Source: Glandiceps talaboti
Taxonomy: Eukaryota; Hemichordata; Enteropneusta; Spengelidae
Assembly (NCBI RefSeq): GCF_964340395.1
Contig: NC_135560.1
Span: 6,542,598 to 6,606,597 of the forward strand
Direction: 5' to 3'
DNA length: 64,000 nucleotides
Shown: positions 59,438 to 64,000 of the stretch, piece after piece
Layout: the number at the start of each line of letters is the position of its first letter
Numbering within the stretch: the stretch's first letter is position 1
Notes under the pieces: model-generated
The model's input: the letters and a program-made list of their open reading frames with translations, nothing else
Database searches by the model: none
What the model was told of the DNA's origin: nothing
Program-made: the position numbers and the translations under genes

Positions 59438-60889
59438 CACATCATTTGTAGGAAAGACAAATATCAATTTTTCATATCGGCTGCTTCGTGAAGGCTATTA
59501 ATTTATCATTACGCAAGGTAAATTTCAATATTTCTAGTGTTTTTTTTGGATTCTATTTCTTGAATGTAATAATGAATATTCTGAAGCAGAAAATCTATAT
59601 GTCACTTGTTTTTCAATGAGTGCACTTAGTCTTCTAAAACTCTACAAGAAATATTTTAGGTAGTATGACTCTCTCTCTCGCAGTTAGTAATCCAACTTAT
59701 TCATGGAAGTCTTAATCGTGAAATAATACCTGGAAATTTCAGGGGGAAAAGCACACCGTGATATTCTTTCTGGACATTGATTTGTTTCCAGCTGAATAGA
59801 ATTTGATTGCATGACAAAATCTACAGTATTTATTGACAACCTAAATTTAACTGAAAAGATGTAAAATATTTCTATAACAGAATAAAGATATTGCAATAAC
59901 TGACAGGTTATTAAATTCACATTATTTCATGTGTTATACTTATGGAACACAACATCAGTGTGTATATTATGTTCTGATCAATACACTACAACAATATATC
60001 TTTGATTCAATCAGTTATGCCTTCTTTCTGCATTATACACCACAATAAAGAACTCTACAGAAACGGAAAATCAGAAAATAGGCAAAATGGCTGCCTGAGG
60101 AAAATCACTTTAGAAAAGGCAAAGGTGATTGGCTATGGGCTAAAAGAAATGATCAAATCAATTGTTAAATTGCATATTCATTCCTCTATCCATTCTCCAC
60201 ATATTGCATAGCTGTTGTTTCTGTTCTACAGGTCTACTTTTCTTTGATGTAGTTTGGAATGGTTTCAACCAGAATTACGACGTCTCCAGAAAATTGATTA
60301 TTTGGGAATAGTAATGAATGTTTAAAAACTATAACTTAAACATATAGTGATTCCAATAAGTCATGGAGAGTAATGAGTATTCTGCCTGTCAGCTCTGTTG
60401 TACATAGGTTTCAACATTGTTGCATGCTTTAATTTGCAGTTTTCCTCTGGTATTTCATGAGTTCTGAATGACTGTAAAAATAATAAAATCAGTAATCTCC
60501 TCAAAATTCAGATCACTAAGATTATTGGAATAATAATTGGTCATTATTTGCAGGAACAAAATTTGATGACATATGGCTCTTTGCTTTATCATGGAAATGT
60601 CTTTATCAAAATATTTATTTCAAATAGTGTGACCATATGACTGTATAGTATCACCTGATACTGTGAACAAGAACTAAAAAACATATTGTGTAGAAGATGG
60701 TAGATCTGTGTGCAGAAAAAAATGGCAAATATGGCCGACAAGGTTGAGCATGAGAGAGATGCTTCATCATAGGAAGACTAGCATTAATATTATGAGAAAA
60801 AAAATTGGACTGCCGCGTTAAATCATAACTCAAAACTCAAAATCTAGAAACACACTCACAGAATATCAAAGTGTGCCTACAATAGTTTG

Positions 60890-60909
60890 TATATATATAT
60901 ATATATATC
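60890..60909 (+). repeat. (TA)n microsatellite
   Basis: Ten TA steps. Confidence 0.93.
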
Positions 60910-62670
60910 ATAAAGTTCAAATGTTCAAACTTGATGGTGGTTTATTTGATCTGAAAGAACTATTCAAAAGTGAAATTCACAGATGCGGAGTTATAGCAGA
61001 AAAAAAAAAGTGTACATGATGTGTGTGTTGACAGTCCTTCTTATACGAATTACAGTTGTTAGAAAATCATTGCTCTGTGAACATGTAGTACATATAGAGC
61101 AATTTCTTTATTCCTGACAAACTGTAGAGTTTGTACCAGATGTAACATCTGACACCAAATGACTACTATTCACTGTTTTGATCAGCCATTTAGCTACTTC
61201 TCATGTTGAAGCATACCCACAGTTTTCTGAACATATATTTTATCATATATAACACGCTACCATATATTCATTACAAAAATCATCCCAAATTCTATAAAAC
61301 TGAACAAAACACAAACTTGAGAGGAACAGTCTGGACAGCTATCATTTGTCATGTAGCATTGTGGTTCAATATTTGCAAAGCTATTAAATCATCAATAATA
61401 TTATACAGTAAGTATTATGCAGATAGAGATTTCTCATTAAATATTTGATATGGAAAAACACTATCATTAGCCCAACATGCCAACTAATTATGTGTGTAAC
61501 AGTTACCTTGTAATGTGCCATCAGTATCTTTTTCTTAGTTACATAATGGAACTTTTGTCTCATTTGCACACAAATGAGAGTGATATGTATTGTTACATGT
61601 GGTAGTCATACTGTTTCACAAGCTGGTGATTTGCAAAGTGTTGTCGTACAAGGTGCATGTTCTTTCAAAAAAAAAGAGTCCAGAAATTTAATTTGAATAC
61701 TATTACAAAAACCAAGAAGTAGTTTTTTTGAGGAATAGCTGTCGCTGATTGCCTGAATAATGTGCTGTATCATTTTGAATGCGGATGTGAGGATGTTTAA
61801 ACATTTCTATTAACATTTGCATTTCATCTAACTCATCTAGAAATTTTTTAGTCTACTCCAATTAACTTCAATACCATTATGAACACAAAGAAGTAACTAT
61901 TTTGACAAGTTTTGTGAACATTTGCATTTCATCTAACCCATCAATTGTCTGACTTTTCTCCAGACATAATTGCAATGCTTTCTTTACATTACTTTTTACT
62001 TCTTTTTTCATTTATTTTGTTTTCAATACAAAATGTATTGGCTTTTAACAGAATTTATTCTAATAATTTAATAAATTTGGTAATTAGATAAAATGTTCAA
62101 GGCATCATTTTATAAATTACTAATCTGATTACCTTTCATTCCTATTGAAACACTAACTATTACATTTCTGGAGGCTTTCCTGTTTGAATTATCCACTACT
62201 TTGCTATATAGCATTTTACTTTCACTTGATATTCCAATTGGTTCTCTATTGGTCAAAGCTTTTACTGTGTTTAAAGGACATTTACTTTTTTAAAAACTGT
62301 GTGTGTGTAAAGTTATAGAAATTTAAATTAATTCCACAATTTTGATCGGATAATTTTTAAAACATTTCATCTCACTTTTACTTCTTTCTTCAATTTTCCA
62401 TAGCTCATGCACCTTTCTCTTCTTCTTTTTTTAAATACTTCTAGCCTGTCTCAGATCATAGAAAATGCAAAAGTTGAAGAAGACAAGACTTGTTGTGTTA
62501 TCCAATCTATACACACAAGCGTCCCTAGCTTTATCTGTCTTTCTCATTTCATTCAGTGTCACACCAACACACTTTGACACTTTAGGAGATGTGTACTTAA
62601 ACACTTCTATAAAACAAATACATATATAAGCCTTGTTGATATTCACAGCTAGATACAATTAATAATACCT

Positions 62671-62683
62671 GTTGCATGGCAAC
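62671..62683. promoter_or_regulatory. X-box-like word with one base less spacing
   Basis: GTTGCATGGCAAC: both half sites are present, but one base shorter than the 14-bp palindrome. Weak candidate. Confidence 0.25.
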
Positions 62684-63022
62684 AGCTTGAAAAACAATAT
62701 CACTGACAACAGTTCTGAAATTTATTCAGTCCATGTGAATGATCACGATCAGAGTAGAATTCAACTAAGTTAAGTCATCAATCTAAAACACACACATAGA
62801 CTTAAACTACATATCAAAGATCAATTTGTGCTAGATAATTTCTCATTCAGATGTACACTCTATCTGTCAGTGATGTTATGTAGAGGGTTATTGTCAGAAA
62901 CTGCATCATTAAATATTATGATCCTGAGAGATGACCTTGCGCGTAATACCATTTTTTTTATCTGATGCTATACTTCCTATTATCATTATAATTATTTTAA
63001 ACTGCTAAAAAAATGTAGTCTT

Positions 63023-63165
63023 CAGCTAGTTCTTAAAGGCCAATTTTAACTAATTACTGACTGGGATATTGTGTTCACGTACAAGATGACATTTTTGCAT
63101 TTTCATTTTCCAGTGTAACAAGCAAAAATAAGTCTTAAAGAATGAAAATTTCCAGGTTTACACCG
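63023..63165 (+). repeat. Dispersed repeat family E, copy 3
   Basis: TTCAGCTAGTTCTTAAAGGCC, TAATTACTGACTGG, GTTCACGTACAAGATG, ATTTTTGCATTTTCATTTTCC, then GCAAAAATAAGTCTTAAAGAA. Aligns with 16065-16216. A (GT)n repeat begins directly at its 3' edge. Confidence 0.7.
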
Positions 63166-63382
63166 TGTGTGTGTGTGGATGGATGGATGGCTGATGAATT
63201 GATGGAAGGACATATATATGCATGCATAAAACACTGAAGTTGTGTGTGTGTGTGTGTCGGTCGGTGGGTGGGTGGGTGTATCTGTCTGTTTGTGTATGTG
63301 TTTGTGGATGGATGAATGGATGGATGGATGAACGGTCATCATCATCATCATCATGTAAGTATGTATGTATGCATGCATGCAT
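63166..63382 (+). repeat. Simple-repeat block
   Basis: (GT)n, (GGAT)n, (GT)n, (GGTGGGT)n, (GGAT)n, (ATC)n, then (GTAT)n and (GCAT)n in succession. All overlapping small frames (serine-, cysteine- or histidine/threonine-rich) are artefacts of these repeats. Confidence 0.95.
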
Positions 63383-64000
63383 AACACATTCAAGTTGTCT
63401 TTTATATACTTCAATAAATATTATGTGATACAGTGAACCCTTATTGTAAATTACTATTAGTTATTGCAAATTATGTAAGGCTGATATCATAAATGATGTC
63501 ATTATCACAAATTACCTTTGAACAGAATGACAAATCTACATACTTTTATCACAGTTTCCTAAAATTAAAATATATATGGGGGTCATTCAAAATCATAATT
63601 GCCTTCATAGAAGATATGTTATACAAATATGTATTCTTAACAGATTTCAACCTATTTATCATTTAGTTTTAAAATCATAGTGTTCAACACTGTAACATAT
63701 TGAAGAAAACAGCTGATTTGTAAAGATTAAGTGTCCACCATTTAAAATATTAATTTGATTCATACAAGAGTATAATAACCGACTGCACCATATGTTCAAA
63801 CCAAGGACATAGATTAATTCATGTACTTTAACACAATCACTAATCAGCAAAGAAACAAACAGATTTTTCAGTCATTTTTACAGATACAGAACTATTTGTC
63901 AATGAATGATTCAGCTGATGAACATCGCCAATATGGTGACTACAAATGCTTGTTAATGACGTACAGTGATCTAATTATTGATAATAACATGCTTTTTAAG
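63383..64000. other. Non-coding stretch
   Basis: No gene or repeat recognised. Confidence 0.55.

Larger units (their letters stand above)
58581..63022. other. Non-coding stretch
   Basis: No gene supported in 4.4 kb. Holds one X-box-like site (59424), a (TA)n repeat at 60890-60909 and a small direct repeat AACATTTGCATTTCATCTAA at about 61813 and 61918. Part of the latter, CATTTCATCTAACCCATCAA, also occurs at 19543. Confidence 0.5.

Noticed and set aside
63103-63428. Frames of 68-103 codons with HTHTHT, DDDDD or VCVCV runs
   Set aside because: Read from (GT)n, (GGAT)n and (ATC)n simple repeats.

Overview
The window looks like animal (metazoan) non-coding nuclear DNA. It is strongly AT-rich by eye (roughly two thirds A+T, not computed). 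No reading frame exceeds about 120 codons except one made entirely of a tetranucleotide microsatellite. It holds many short non-autonomous transposon-like elements, a tRNA-derived SINE with an (ATT)n tail, and arrays of minisatellites and microsatellites. There is no operon structure, no rRNA, no free-standing tRNA gene and no protein-coding gene I can support. I infer a marine invertebrate (lophotrochozoan or invertebrate deuterostome), with low certainty about the phylum. The stretch is either intergenic or inside very long introns.

Layout. 0-10 kb: a foldback element at 1.5 kb, a minus-strand SINE at 2.9-3.25 kb, and three inverted-repeat (MITE-like) elements at 6.07-6.41 (family A), 7.18-7.57 (family B) and 8.58-9.00 kb (family C). 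10-20 kb: minisatellites at 10.1-10.65 and 13.3-13.7 kb, a 354-bp palindrome at 13.96-14.31 kb (family D), a nested repeat arrangement at 15.9-16.3 kb and a composite element at 17.3-17.65 kb (family F). 20-35 kb: second copies of families C and A, tandem arrays at 26.7 and 30.1 kb, an element with 17-bp perfect inverted ends at 27.8 kb, the best SINE copy at 31.7-32.07 kb, and a (TGAA/TGGA)n array at 34.2-34.85 kb. 35-50 kb: second copies of B and F, a second D element, and tandem arrays at 47.1 and 48.2-48.9 kb. 50-64 kb: a third D element, the third SINE, a 171-bp foldback at 53.7 kb, low-order tandem repeats and a simple-repeat block at 63.2 kb.

Three results go beyond a repeat list. (1) At least 15 sites are within two mismatches of the palindromic RFX/X-box sequence GTTRCCATGGYAAC. 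A rough uniform-base estimate predicts fewer than one. None lies inside a recognised repeat, and two places carry paired sites. (2) Most dispersed repeats here fall into a small set of families (SINE, A to F) that can be defined from this window alone, because two to four copies of each are present. (3) The SINE's central part contains blocks reminiscent of the conserved CORE/Deu-type central domains of animal SINEs. Two short GC-richer open frames on the minus strand near 40.8 and 42.6 kb are given only as speculative exon candidates.
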